Positions 1-6,499 are shown, counted from the stretch's first letter. The stretch: 8,838 bases of DNA from Candidatus Sigynarchaeota archaeon (GCA_030587505.1 JAUQYY010000308.1:1-8838); one strand, 5' to 3'. The notes: generated by a model not told the origin, from the letters alone. Translations and numbers: made by a program.

Positions 1-201
1 AGGTGATGAACTCAAGTGGAAAATAATTTAATTATCCGCTAACACTGTTTCGCTTGCTCAACCTATGAGAGAACACTAACCCGGTAGTCACGAAGGAAGC
101 ATATTAAAAGGAGGCTTCAAATCTCACAGGGCCAAGAGATCTCACAATTTATCAGATACCAGAATTGGTGAGGGTGCGCCACTTGGAATAATTTTGGCGC
201 C
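1..201. other. Downstream flank of uS8, no gene seen
   Basis: No supported gene lies in this stretch. uL6 normally follows uS8 in archaeal spc operons, but none of the three minus-strand frames resembles the start of uL6 and all are broken by stops within about 30 codons. On the plus strand the three frames stop within the first 31 bases, so a gene ending here cannot be judged. The only structure I see is the hairpin directly behind the uS8 stop codon, listed separately. Confidence 0.5.
176..200 (-). terminator. GC-rich hairpin directly after uS8 stop
   Basis: GCGCCA (176-181) and TGGCGC (195-200) are perfectly complementary around a 13-nt loop. The hairpin lies two bases beyond the uS8 stop codon on the transcribed strand. 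Archaeal termination mostly depends on T-runs, and the nearest downstream T-runs on this strand are only four bases. It is therefore a possible 3'-end stabiliser or terminator element, not a proven one. Confidence 0.3.
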
Positions 202-594
202 TTAATACACGTAGGCGATTAGTCTACCACCTGTTTTTCGGGCCTTTGCTTCGTAGTGCGAGAGTACTCCGTATGGTGTTGAGACTATCAGTACTCCGAA
301 GTCAGGAGCGGGTAGGTACTGTTTTTCTACTTCTTCGAAGTTTTTGTACTTTACTGGGAATCGAGGTTTGATAACGCCGCACTTGTTTATTCGCCCCAAG
401 AGTTGTACTCGAAACTTGCCTGCGCGGCCATCATCTATGTATTCGAATTCTCCTATGTACCCCTGCTTTTGCATCACGCGGAGAATGTTCCCAATGAGCT
501 TGGAGGCTATGTTAATGATTACTTCTTTTTTCCCCACGCTCTCGCTATTGTTTATGCTGCACAGCGCATCCGCGACTGGATCGTTTCTCGTCAA
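202..594 (-). CDS. rps8: 30S ribosomal protein uS8
   Basis: uS8 binds the central domain of 16S rRNA (helix 21) and helps organise the small-subunit platform. The 130-residue product matches the usual archaeal length and shows the family layout: an N-terminal DPVADALCSINN helix and a C-terminal half ending in the conserved STPYGVLSHYEAK and TGGRLIAYVY segments that contact rRNA. A GTG at 603 would add three residues (Met-Glu-His). That GTG is itself part of the ribosome binding site GAGGTG (606-601), which sits 6 nt before a TTG at 594, and starting there gives the family's normal N-terminus. I therefore choose TTG. It is the last gene of the minus-strand ribosomal block, 28 nt behind uS14. 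uL6 does not follow. Confidence 0.93.
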   Translation of the reverse strand: MTRNDPVADALCSINNSESVGKKEVIINIASKLIGNILRVMQKQGYIGEFEYIDDGRAGKFRVQLLGRINKCGVIKPRFPVKYKNFEEVEKQYLPAPDFGVLIVSTPYGVLSHYEAKARKTGGRLIAYVY

Positions 595-622
595 ATGTTC
601 CACCTCACTATTTATTCTATCT

Positions 623-769
623 TCATTCGTATTTTTTGAAACCTATTTTTTCAGCTTTTTCCCTGAAGCATCTTCTGCATATGTAGAGGTTGTACCGTCT
701 TATCACCGCTCTGTGGGTCCCGCAGACTTTGCACTTGCGACTGCCTTTACCAAACTTTTTCTTTGACAT
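623..769 (-). CDS. rps14: 30S ribosomal protein uS14, zinc-binding type
   Basis: This 48-residue gene is too short for most ORF filters but is unmistakable. It starts MSKKKFGKGSRKC and carries two zinc knuckles, C13-x2-C16 (CKVC) and C31-x2-C34 (CRRC), the four-Cys form (C+) of uS14 usual in archaea. The conserved RYNLYICRRCFRE segment precedes a short Lys-rich tail. uS14 sits in the 30S head near uS3 and uS10. The ATG directly abuts the uL5 stop (TAAATG), and the binding site GAGGT lies inside the uL5 tail, so translation is probably coupled to uL5. The length is slightly under the usual 50-60 residues. Confidence 0.95.
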   Translation of the reverse strand: MSKKKFGKGSRKCKVCGTHRAVIRRYNLYICRRCFREKAEKIGFKKYE

Positions 770-1345
770 TTAGTACCTCTCCTCAACATCTTCTACGAAG
801 GATACTCCAAACTCCTCCTGCATGAAAACAATTGTTTCCTCTTTCGTCATTCGATGTGCGCGAGGAATTCTTCTACGCTGTTTTCTTCTTCGCTTTACCC
901 TGAATCCGGGGCGCTCCATCGAAACACATACATCCATCCCGAATATGCCTAGTTGTGGGTCGTAGCGGACTCCGGGAATCTCTATGTGTTCTTTGATTCC
1001 GAAGGCGAAGTTACCGTTCTTGTCCAGGGATTTTAATTTCAAGCGCATATCAACGACTTCGAAGGCTTTTCTTAGAAATTCGTAGGCTTTTTCGCCACGC
1101 AGAGTCACTTTACAAGATATGGGTTCTCCTTTTCTTATTCCCCAGTCGCGGATGGTGCGTTTAGATTTGCATTGGACAGGTTTTTGCCCCGTTAGATTTT
1201 CCAGTACTTTAGTGGCCTTAACCAGCTTCTCTCCGCTGGCGCCGACGCCAAAGTTAACCACTACCTTTTCGATTCGAGGCTTCCGCATCGGGTATTTTTT
1301 CCAGTGTTCCAAATAGTGCTCTTTTTCAATCATCTTATCGCTCAA
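770..1345 (-). CDS. rpl5: 50S ribosomal protein uL5
   Basis: uL5 binds 5S rRNA and forms part of the central protuberance of the 50S subunit, contacting the P-site tRNA. The signature KPRIEKVVVNFGVG near residue 25 and KSKRTIRDWGIRKGEPI near residue 65 are typical of archaeal uL5. The Lys/Arg-rich GFRVKRRRKQRRR region near residue 150 and an acidic C-terminus follow. The start shown is a TTG at 1345, four bases after the eS4 stop, with GGAG about 10 nt upstream. An ATG four codons further in (1333) is an alternative with a poorer binding site. The call of uL5 is secure, but the first four residues are not. Confidence 0.94.
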   Translation of the reverse strand: MSDKMIEKEHYLEHWKKYPMRKPRIEKVVVNFGVGASGEKLVKATKVLENLTGQKPVQCKSKRTIRDWGIRKGEPISCKVTLRGEKAYEFLRKAFEVVDMRLKLKSLDKNGNFAFGIKEHIEIPGVRYDPQLGIFGMDVCVSMERPGFRVKRRRKQRRRIPRAHRMTKEETIVFMQEEFGVSFVEDVEERY

Positions 1346-1349
1346 AGGG

Positions 1350-2120
1350 TTAACTCTCCAGTGTCTTTTCTATGAGTTGAATTTCAGGTTTATCCACTCC
1401 AACGGGGAACACGTACTCCAGCGCGGTTTCAAAAACGGAGCCGTCTGGTGCTTCCAACGAAACAACACTTGCGTGAGGCCCGAAACGACGGATGATCTCC
1501 CTTATTTTGCCTTGAAACCCCATGTTTTTTCCACTGGTAACAATGGCAAAGTTTCCTTCCTTAAAAGGAATGTGACCCAATACTTCCTGATCGGGGATTG
1601 AGATTTTCAGCGTGTCTCTCGTGCTGTAGGGAACTACTTCGTTTGGAGAGATTTCGGGATTTTCTATTCGTATCAGAATGTTCCGCCCATCATGCAAGTT
1701 CAGTTGTAAGTGACCGCCCCTCACCGTGACTTTATTTTCGATTTGGCACAGTTTGTAAGAAGCCTCCTCGGGCTCTATGGGAATCGGCCTCAGTCCCTTC
1801 TTTGGAACGGGTAGTATACGGTAAAAATCATTCACTTTGGTTATTTCAACTACATCCATCAAACCGACGGGGAACTTGTGGTCGCGTCTAATTTTCCCAT
1901 CAACCTTAACGTTCCCCTCTGAGAGGATACGCTTCGCCTCACGATAACTGTAACCGTACTGAAGGATATCGCGGACCAGTATTAGAAGAGGTAAACATTC
2001 TTTGGCGCCATGTGGCCCAGCTCTAGGCTTGACTGACCACTTGGCCTCCTTTCTACGTATTGGCCAAATCTTCGGTGAAGCTATCCTTTTCTGCTGTTTT
2101 CTTGCTCCGTGTTTGCCCAA
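1350..2120 (-). CDS. rps4e: 30S ribosomal protein eS4
   Basis: eS4 is an archaeal/eukaryotic 30S protein with no bacterial counterpart, one of the clearest domain markers in this window. The 256 residues contain the conserved N-terminal MGKHGARKQQKRIASPK, an S4-like RNA-binding region (about residues 43-100, with YREAKRILSEGNVKVDGKIR), a central eS4 domain and a KOW motif (about 188-208, EGNFAIVTSGKNMGFQGKIR). The start is TTG at 2120, separated from the uL24 stop by a single base. The binding site GAGGT lies in the last uL24 codons, so the two are likely translated together. The uncommon start codon is supported because GKHGARK is the invariant family N-terminus. Confidence 0.95.
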   Translation of the reverse strand: MGKHGARKQQKRIASPKIWPIRRKEAKWSVKPRAGPHGAKECLPLLILVRDILQYGYSYREAKRILSEGNVKVDGKIRRDHKFPVGLMDVVEITKVNDFYRILPVPKKGLRPIPIEPEEASYKLCQIENKVTVRGGHLQLNLHDGRNILIRIENPEISPNEVVPYSTRDTLKISIPDQEVLGHIPFKEGNFAIVTSGKNMGFQGKIREIIRRFGPHASVVSLEAPDGSVFETALEYVFPVGVDKPEIQLIEKTLES

Positions 2121-2121
2121 A

Positions 2122-2496
2122 CTAATCGACCTCTATAGCCCCTGTTTTTCGCTTAAGAATTTCTTTCCTTCGTTTGTCATCCAGCTTGATTTTGCTTATC
2201 ATTACATTGGACGGGTGTACGGGATAAAAGATAGTGGTGCCGTCCGCCTTCTCTATCGTGGCGCCTTCTATGTGTAATCGGTAATTTTTAGTGTCTACCT
2301 TTTCTACCTTACCTTCCAAACCAGCAAACGAGCCCGTTATAACAACAACCTCATCCTCTCTGCGGATGGGCATAGATCTGATACCATATTTCGCCTTTAA
2401 ATCAGGTGTAAGAGACGCACTAATCATTTTCCTTCTCAAGTGCTTGGGGGCTGTGTAAAGCCTTTTTCTCTGAACACGAGGTTTTTTGGATTTCAT
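2122..2496 (-). CDS. rpl24: 50S ribosomal protein uL24
   Basis: uL24 is an early assembly protein of the large subunit near the exit tunnel. The 124 residues fit the archaeal type: a basic N-terminal extension (KSKKPRVQRKRLYTAPKH), the SASLTPDLKAKYGIRSMPIR segment and a KOW motif around residues 47-75 (EDEVVVITGSFAGLEGKVEKVD). The C-terminal part has HPSNVMISKIKLDDKRRKEIL. The ATG lies 21 nt after the uL14 stop with only a modest purine-rich stretch (AGGGGA) upstream. It is followed by eS4 with a one-base gap. Confidence 0.96.
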   Translation of the reverse strand: MKSKKPRVQRKRLYTAPKHLRRKMISASLTPDLKAKYGIRSMPIRREDEVVVITGSFAGLEGKVEKVDTKNYRLHIEGATIEKADGTTIFYPVHPSNVMISKIKLDDKRRKEILKRKTGAIEVD

Positions 2497-2517
2497 CGTT
2501 TTTATTCCCCTTCCAAC

Positions 2518-2943
2518 TTAAACAATCATGCTTGCAACGCCAGCTAAGCGTGGCCAGCGCTCAGCCGCCTCTTTGGCGACCGGCCCTCTGATTTCTGAGC
2601 CCTTCGGCTGCCCTTCCGGATTAGTTATCACTGCCGCGTTGTCCTCGAATTGAATCCACTCACCATTAGGTCTACGGTAGGGTTTCTTCTGTCTTATGAT
2701 CACAGCTCGCAGTACCTGCCGCCGCATATCCGGAGTTCCTTTCTTAACGGAAACCACAGCCATATCTCCGACTGAGGCCGAAGCTATCCTGTTTAGGCGC
2801 CCCTTGTAACCAATTACGGAAATTATTTCCACTATCTTTGCGCCGGAATTATCGGCACAAGGTATCTTTGCACCTACGTTCAACCCTCTGGATATGTCGG
2901 GAACGAATAACGCGCCTACACGCCCACGACCTCTTTTTGGCAT
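2518..2943 (-). CDS. rpl14: 50S ribosomal protein uL14
   Basis: uL14 lies at the subunit interface, contributes to intersubunit bridges and to the binding site of assembly/anti-association factors. The product has the family's five-stranded barrel signature ADNSGAKIVEIISVIGYKG, then VSVKKGTPDMRRQVLRAVIIRQKK and the terminal EIRGPVAKEAAERWPRLAGVAS. A GTG at 2946 is possible. The ATG at 2943 is better placed, 7 nt after GGAGG, and overlaps the uS17 stop by one base (TGATG), a classical coupling arrangement. That start gives 141 residues, beginning MPKRGRGRVGALFVPDI. Confidence 0.95.
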   Translation of the reverse strand: MPKRGRGRVGALFVPDISRGLNVGAKIPCADNSGAKIVEIISVIGYKGRLNRIASASVGDMAVVSVKKGTPDMRRQVLRAVIIRQKKPYRRPNGEWIQFEDNAAVITNPEGQPKGSEIRGPVAKEAAERWPRLAGVASMIV

Positions 2944-3272
2944 CACTGCGCCTCCTTTTTCTCTATAACCACAAATGCAACGGTTTTACTTATTCGACGA
3001 CACTCCATAATTTTTACCATATCCCCAACCTTAGCATCGATGCAGGGAGGATTATGAGCGGGAGTGTGCGAATGCCTACGCTCATACCGCCTATACTTTT
3101 TAACGTACCAGAGGTAATCGCGTCTAACTATTACGGTTTTCTGCATCTTATCACTAACAACTACACCCTCAAATATCCTTCCACGGACTGGTAGGTTTCC
3201 ATGGAATGGACAGAGCTTATCGTCGCATGTCCTGTTTGGGGGGGTAACGTCAACTCCTATGTTTCTAGCCAT
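2943..3272 (-). CDS. rps17: 30S ribosomal protein uS17
   Basis: uS17 is a primary 16S rRNA-binding protein of OB-fold type. The start at the second ATG (3272) yields the archaeal N-terminus MARNIGVDVTPP and has GAGG 7 nt upstream; an ATG five codons earlier (3287) has no better site. Archaeal features visible are the CDDKLCPFHG motif (C16, C21, H24 in this numbering) and the OB-fold core VRGRIFEGVVVSDKMQKTVIVRRDY, followed by the HTPAHNPPCIDAKVGDMVKI segment. Length is 109 residues, normal for archaea. A 101-nt gap separates it from rnp1, the only sizeable gap in the block, and its last base is shared with the uL14 ATG. Confidence 0.95.
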   Translation of the reverse strand: MARNIGVDVTPPNRTCDDKLCPFHGNLPVRGRIFEGVVVSDKMQKTVIVRRDYLWYVKKYRRYERRHSHTPAHNPPCIDAKVGDMVKIMECRRISKTVAFVVIEKKEAQ

Positions 3273-3326
3273 CGTATTTCCTCTCATAGTATAGTGATTC
3301 TTTTCCAGGGGTTCGTGAAGGGATAT

Positions 3327-3373
3327 TCCCGAAGTTTAGAGTTTGCTTTTTATGGTGAACCGATTTTTCGGGA
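3327..3373 (-). repeat. 7-bp hairpin in rnp1-uS17 gap
   Basis: TCCCGAA (3327-3333) pairs perfectly with TTCGGGA (3367-3373) around a 33-nt, A/T-rich loop. On the transcribed strand it starts immediately after the rnp1 stop codon and fills half of the only long gap in the ribosomal block. It could modulate read-through into uS17 or protect the rnp1 mRNA end. The function is inferred from position only. Confidence 0.35.
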
Positions 3374-3691
3374 TTATTTAAAAGGTTTGCGGAATTTTTT
3401 AATCTTGTATATATTTTTGGTACGATCTTCGGGTCTTCCAACGATTTTCTTTCCTTCGACTTCTACTATATCACCGTCGGGAAGCTTGAATTCGAAGACA
3501 GACACACTTTTTGGGATTTTTTTCACTCCATCACTTTCGATAATGAGCATGTTTTTGGTTTCGTCTATTACAGTTCCGCTGATAAGATAACCTTTATGTG
3601 TACTTTTGATAACTCGTACCGGCAATCCTATCAATTCGTGGTATATTATGTTTTCTCTCGTTCTTTTTATTCTCTTTTCAAAGTTTTTCAT
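3374..3691 (-). CDS. rnp1: RNase P protein component 1 (Rpp29/Pop4)
   Basis: This is the archaeal homologue of eukaryotic Rpp29/Pop4. It pairs with Rpp21 and binds the specificity domain of RNase P RNA, aiding 5' maturation of tRNAs. The 105 residues show the Sm-like barrel of the family: YHELIGLPVRVIKSTHKGYLISGTVIDETKNML near residues 17-49, then the conserved KKIPKSVSVFEFKLPDGDIVEVEGKKIVGRPEDR. Its place between uL29 and uS17 is the standard archaeal one. In many euryarchaea a SUI1/eIF1-like gene lies between uL29 and rnp1; it is absent here. No ribosome binding site precedes the ATG, but a TATA-like sequence 27 nt upstream suggests it can be made from a leaderless transcript. Confidence 0.95.
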   Translation of the reverse strand: MKNFEKRIKRTRENIIYHELIGLPVRVIKSTHKGYLISGTVIDETKNMLIIESDGVKKIPKSVSVFEFKLPDGDIVEVEGKKIVGRPEDRTKNIYKIKKFRKPFK

Positions 3692-3714
3692 GTTATGTTG
3701 ATAAGATGCCTTTT

Positions 3715-3722
3715 TAATAAAA
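3715..3722 (-). promoter_or_regulatory. Possible internal TATA box for rnp1
   Basis: TTTTATTA on the minus strand is centred about 27 nt before the rnp1 ATG, preceded by an A-rich stretch that could serve as BRE. No Shine-Dalgarno sequence lies between. This spacing is what leaderless archaeal promoters show. The region is AT-rich, so a chance match is possible. Confidence 0.35.
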
Positions 3723-3731
3723 TTTTAACCG

Positions 3732-3950
3732 TTATTTTTGTTTCTCAGAGCCTCTTTTCCGTTCGTTAATAACTGTGAGGATTCTTGCTATTGTTTTTTT
3801 GATTTCTTTGATTCTTCCAGGATTCTCTATTTCCCCGCCAGAAGCCTGCAGGGCTCTCTGCTCTAAGAGTTCTGATCGATATTCGAGCAGTTTCTTTTCC
3901 AGTTCCTCTGTACTCCATTTTCTTATATCCTTGATTCTGGCTATGGGCAT
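3732..3950 (-). CDS. rpl29: 50S ribosomal protein uL29
   Basis: uL29 is a small two-helix protein next to the tunnel exit that contacts SRP and the Sec translocon. The product is one long helical hairpin: IKDIRKWSTEELEKKLLEYRSELLEQRALQAS, a turn at GGEIENPGRIKEI, then a second helix KKTIARILTVINERKRG. Two ATGs are close together (3956 and 3950). GGGG lies 7 nt before the second but only 1-2 nt before the first, so I use 3950, giving 72 residues. The gene follows uS3 by 34 nt. Confidence 0.93.
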   Translation of the reverse strand: MPIARIKDIRKWSTEELEKKLLEYRSELLEQRALQASGGEIENPGRIKEIKKTIARILTVINERKRGSEKQK

Positions 3951-3984
3951 TGCCATTCCCCACTGTTATCCTTTTTTCTACTTC

Positions 3985-4641
3985 CTACGCTCCGTGTTCT
4001 TCTTCAACTTCTACTTCCCCCTCCACACCAGCCTCGTATGGCTCTTCAGGCTGCAGAATTTCTATATCATCTGGTAAGCGTGAATCGGGGAGCATTATCT
4101 TAACGTGTACCCCAGTGATTCCAGGCTTACTCAGGGCGTGGGCAACGGCCTCATCAACAAATTGAATTGACGGTTCTCCGGTCTTTGAAATGAAACCATC
4201 TCTGAACTTCTGGTATCTCGCTCGTTGACTTGTAAGCTTCCCACTTATCTTTATTTCGACACCCTTTGCGCCGGCCGCCATTACCCTTCTGAGAATCGAG
4301 TACGCGGCCCTCCTGAAGTGAATTCCTCTTTCCAGAGCTGACGCCAAACGCGTCGCCATCACGCGGGCGTTAAGTTCGGGTTTTTCAATTTCATTAACTT
4401 CGATTTGAGGGTTTTCAAGCCCGAACTTGGTTTCTAAAGCCTCGGTGAGGTCTCTCACTGTACGTCCTCTTCGCCCTATAACTAAACCAGGACGAGCTGC
4501 GTGGATTATTACTCTGGTTCCAAGGGCGGTTTTTTGAATGTCTACTTTGCCGTACCCAGCCTTTTTGAGTTCGTTAGCCAAGTACTCGTCTATTTCCGCC
4601 TTTCTTATTCCCCGTTCAATAAAATGGTCCTTTGCTGGCAT
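3985..4641 (-). CDS. rps3: 30S ribosomal protein uS3
   Basis: uS3 lines the mRNA entry channel of the 30S head and takes part in mRNA unwinding. The 218 residues contain an N-terminal type-II KH domain with the GxxG loop GRRG (56-59, within PGLVIGRRGRTV). The C-terminal S3 domain follows, with KPELNARVMATRLASALERG and MAAGAKGVEIKISGKLTSQRARYQKFRDG. The tail is strongly acidic (EGEVEVEEEHGA), as common in archaea. The ATG at 4641 has GGAG 7 nt upstream. It lies 18 nt after uL22. Confidence 0.97.
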   Translation of the reverse strand: MPAKDHFIERGIRKAEIDEYLANELKKAGYGKVDIQKTALGTRVIIHAARPGLVIGRRGRTVRDLTEALETKFGLENPQIEVNEIEKPELNARVMATRLASALERGIHFRRAAYSILRRVMAAGAKGVEIKISGKLTSQRARYQKFRDGFISKTGEPSIQFVDEAVAHALSKPGITGVHVKIMLPDSRLPDDIEILQPEEPYEAGVEGEVEVEEEHGA

Positions 4642-4659
4642 CTGTTCACTCCTTCCAAA

Positions 4660-5139
4660 CTACTCTTCCAAGGCTATTCTTTCTTCTTCGACTACAATTT
4701 CTACATGAGTTAATGTTTTAAATTTGGGTGATGACCTTCCAAAGGCACGCGGCATGTACCGCTTGATTATTCTCCCACGCTGAGCTGCAGCGTGAATGAT
4801 GCGTAAACTGTCGGTGTCTAACCCTTTATAGGTTGCGTTTCCTTCAACATTGTCTAAAACTTTCAGAATTGCCTTAGCCGCCTTTACCGGATAGCCTCCA
4901 GTATACCATTTGTGGAGACCCTTATGATGTGCTCTGTGCTTCTTATGCCTTTTGTAGGGAACCATCTGCTTCATCTCAACGACAGCTTCTAGAAACTCCT
5001 TTGCTTCAAACAGCATTTTACCCTTTATGCTATTGCAAATCTCACGCGCGTGTTTTGGCGAGATTCGAAGGTCCCGCCCACTGGCTTTCGCAGTTCGTGC
5101 GGGGTCTAGTCCAAACACCGAGTATTTAAAGTTAGGCAT
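4660..5139 (-). CDS. rpl22: 50S ribosomal protein uL22
   Basis: uL22 binds 23S rRNA and its extended loop lines the polypeptide exit tunnel. Family features are KYSVFGLDPARTAKASGRDLRISPKHAREICNSIKG at the N-terminus, the tunnel-loop region with YKRHKKHRAHHKGLHKW, and the rRNA-facing RGRIIKRYMPRAFGRSSP segment before the conserved THVEIVVEE end. A TTG at 5163 would add eight residues that have no family counterpart. The ATG at 5139 lies 7 nt after AGGTG and gives the expected N-terminus with 159 residues. This is the first gene of the block. In most archaea uS19 precedes it, but here a promoter and a divergent gene do. Confidence 0.95.
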   Translation of the reverse strand: MPNFKYSVFGLDPARTAKASGRDLRISPKHAREICNSIKGKMLFEAKEFLEAVVEMKQMVPYKRHKKHRAHHKGLHKWYTGGYPVKAAKAILKVLDNVEGNATYKGLDTDSLRIIHAAAQRGRIIKRYMPRAFGRSSPKFKTLTHVEIVVEEERIALEE

Positions 5140-5196
5140 CCGCTCACACCTGTACGGTTCCAAGCTTTGTGTGAGTTATAACCACACTAAGAGACG

Positions 5197-5204
5197 TATA
5201 AAAA
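5197..5204 (-). promoter_or_regulatory. TATA box for the uL22 operon
   Basis: TTTTTATA on the minus strand, with A-rich BRE-like sequence before it (AAAGCAAAATG), would place the transcription start about 25 nt downstream, near 5173. The leader would be roughly 35 nt and contain the AGGTG ribosome binding site. It is the only strong TATA-like element between uL22 and the divergent Lsm gene on this strand, and a promoter is required because the block starts here. Confidence 0.55.
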
Positions 5205-5303
5205 CATTTTGCTTTTTAATAATTCGGTCTCCTAAGCCTTTAGGTGTTATAAGAGCTGCTAGTTACATTTTCACATGAGTAAACCTTTTAGACTATTCCT
5301 ACA

Positions 5304-5310
5304 TATAAAA
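5304..5310 (+). promoter_or_regulatory. Possible TATA box for the Lsm gene
   Basis: TATAAAA on the plus strand lies about 95 nt before the Lsm start codon, which would leave a leader of about 70 nt. A weaker AT-rich alternative (TTTAATTG, around 5341) lies closer. The choice between them cannot be made from the sequence. Confidence 0.3.
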
Positions 5311-5404
5311 TCAAGGAAACCCTGTTATTAACTCAACTAATTTAATTGTTATTTAATGTCCCGATTCTTAATTCAACGCATTCAAAACTGATGGAGGAAT
5401 ACAA

Positions 5405-5836
5405 TTGAGTAGTATTGCGGTTGGTGATTTTTTTAAAGAGCTTTCAGCTCTCCTCGGATCACGGATTGAAGTTAACACGGATATTGGGAAGTCTTACAAT
5501 GGCATACTCAAGGGATTTGATAGAAACACACTCAGCGTCGTTTTAGCGGATGCTAAAGATAATCAAGGAACATACTATCACCGCATATTCATCAGAGGCG
5601 AAAAAATCAACGAGATAATAAAAGCAGAAGAACCCTTCGACATAAAGGGGCTTTATCTCGAACTCGAAAAAATTTTCCCGCCAGGTGAGGTAGAATTTTT
5701 TGAAGACAGCAGGATTATACGAGTTCTAAAGAAAGTGAGGGTTACAGAGGATGGAGTTGAAGGGGAAGGCCCCTTAGCGGACAGGATAAGACAGGTATAT
5801 GACAAATATATCCTAGAAAAGAAGGCGGAGAAATAA
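5405..5836 (+). CDS. Sm-like (Lsm) RNA-binding protein with C-terminal domain, SmAP3 type
   Basis: Archaeal Sm proteins form rings that bind U-rich RNA. Residues 8-75 form the Sm fold: Sm1 around 20-47 (SYNGILKGFDRNTLSVVL, with D39 and N41 at the RNA-pocket positions) and Sm2 at about 61-71 (IFIRGEKINEI, the IRG signature at 63-65). Residues 80-143 are an added alpha/beta domain (GLYLELEKIFPPGEVEFFEDSRIIRVLKKVRVTEDG...). This matches the SmAP3/Lsm_C architecture described in Pyrobaculum and other TACK archaea and is about twice the length of a minimal SmAP. The start is TTG, with GGAGG (5393-5397) 7 nt upstream. It is transcribed away from the ribosomal block. RNA targets are unknown. Confidence 0.88.
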   Translation: MSSIAVGDFFKELSALLGSRIEVNTDIGKSYNGILKGFDRNTLSVVLADAKDNQGTYYHRIFIRGEKINEIIKAEEPFDIKGLYLELEKIFPPGEVEFFEDSRIIRVLKKVRVTEDGVEGEGPLADRIRQVYDKYILEKKAEK

Positions 5837-5923
5837 CTGTTAACCACTCTCGGATCGGAAGCCAGATCGGATCAAAACTTGTTCACATTTCGATTAATGC
5901 TGCTTGAAGACAACATCACAAGT

Positions 5924-5929
5924 GTTTTT
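5924..5929 (+). terminator. Short T-run behind the Lsm gene
   Basis: TTTTTC, about 90 nt after the Lsm stop and directly at the end of the convergent broken gene, is the first T-run downstream on this strand and could terminate the Lsm transcript. Between the stop codon and this run only a CGGATC direct duplication (around 5850-5875) is seen. Confidence 0.3.
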
Positions 5930-6331
5930 CTATTCGGTCTTAAGTGGATACTCATAGATTCTGCACAGAGCCACGGCTTTCCAGGGATCCAGCAACCCGT
6001 GCTTGTCCTGATACTCCTTCCTAGCTTTTTTTTCCCTCGCTTCAATGCAGCTCTTGCACCGAGGATGCCTCGGATCGATTAGCCCAGCTCAAGGCTGTGT
6101 GGCCCTTCGCAAGAAGCGCAGTGAAGCATTAAGACGGGCAATCCGCCGATTTCTATGCGAAAATACTCGTTTTCGTCAAACTCGCTCTCGAAGTCGGGCC
6201 ATATGTCATAAAGATTCCGCTCCTCAAGAACCTCCTTCAAGCGAACAAATATTTTTTCGAAACTCGTCATCTCCAACACCATCTGGACACATCTGTAATT
6301 TCCCGCACAACCACTTATTCAGATAGGGCAT
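5930..6331 (-). pseudogene. Frameshifted CxxC/CxxC protein gene, family not recognised
   Basis: Three overlapping minus-strand frames join into one plausible 133-residue protein if two single-base changes are assumed. Frame one starts with ATG at 6331 (MPYLNKWLCGKLQMCPDG). It passes into frame two (FVRLKEVLEERNLYDIWPDF, ending HCASCEGPHSLELG) at an A6 run (6252-6257 on plus), where one A is surplus. Frame two passes into frame three (LIDPRHPRCKSCIEAREKK to YEYPLKTE) at a G3 run (6083-6085), where one G is missing. The second join is convincing because GGGG restores Glu-Leu-Gly-Leu-Ile-Asp without an interruption. The first is weaker, since frame two has its own ATGs (6282, 6270). The total span is a multiple of three. 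Cysteines 71/74 and 92/95 suggest a zinc site. It could be a decayed gene, assembly errors in homopolymers, or a short 67-residue gene ending at 6079. Confidence 0.5.
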
Positions 6332-6499
6332 AACAAATTAAATAATTCTCATTTTGCCACATAATAAACATCCCGCGGAATATTTATCCTACCTCAAGTC
6401 ATTTTCTATTTTTTGGATTCAAAAGACTTCAATTTAAATTCTTGTAATATCTCGAGAAGAGCTTTCAGTCCCGATTATCCGAGTATGGTTCAGTGATTG
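6332..6499. other. AT-rich spacer between two small Cys-containing genes
   Basis: No reading frame is supported here. On the minus strand the sequence has several TATA-like stretches (around 6350-6390) that may drive the gene starting at 6331, but none has a clearly superior distance and no ribosome binding site precedes that ATG. Confidence 0.4.

Noticed and set aside
3..9. GTGATGA, a match to the C box of C/D guide RNAs
   Set aside because: No D box (CTGA) follows at suitable distance on the same strand in the first 200 bases, so a guide RNA is not supported. It could equally be a ribosome binding site.
344..766. Plus-strand 140-codon open frame
   Set aside because: It lies antisense across uS8 and uS14, both certain, and its product is low-complexity Phe/Ser-rich without family features.
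6045..6326. Plus-strand 93-codon open frame
   Set aside because: It is antisense to the frameshifted CxxC gene, whose minus-strand frames look far more protein-like; no ribosome binding site supports it.
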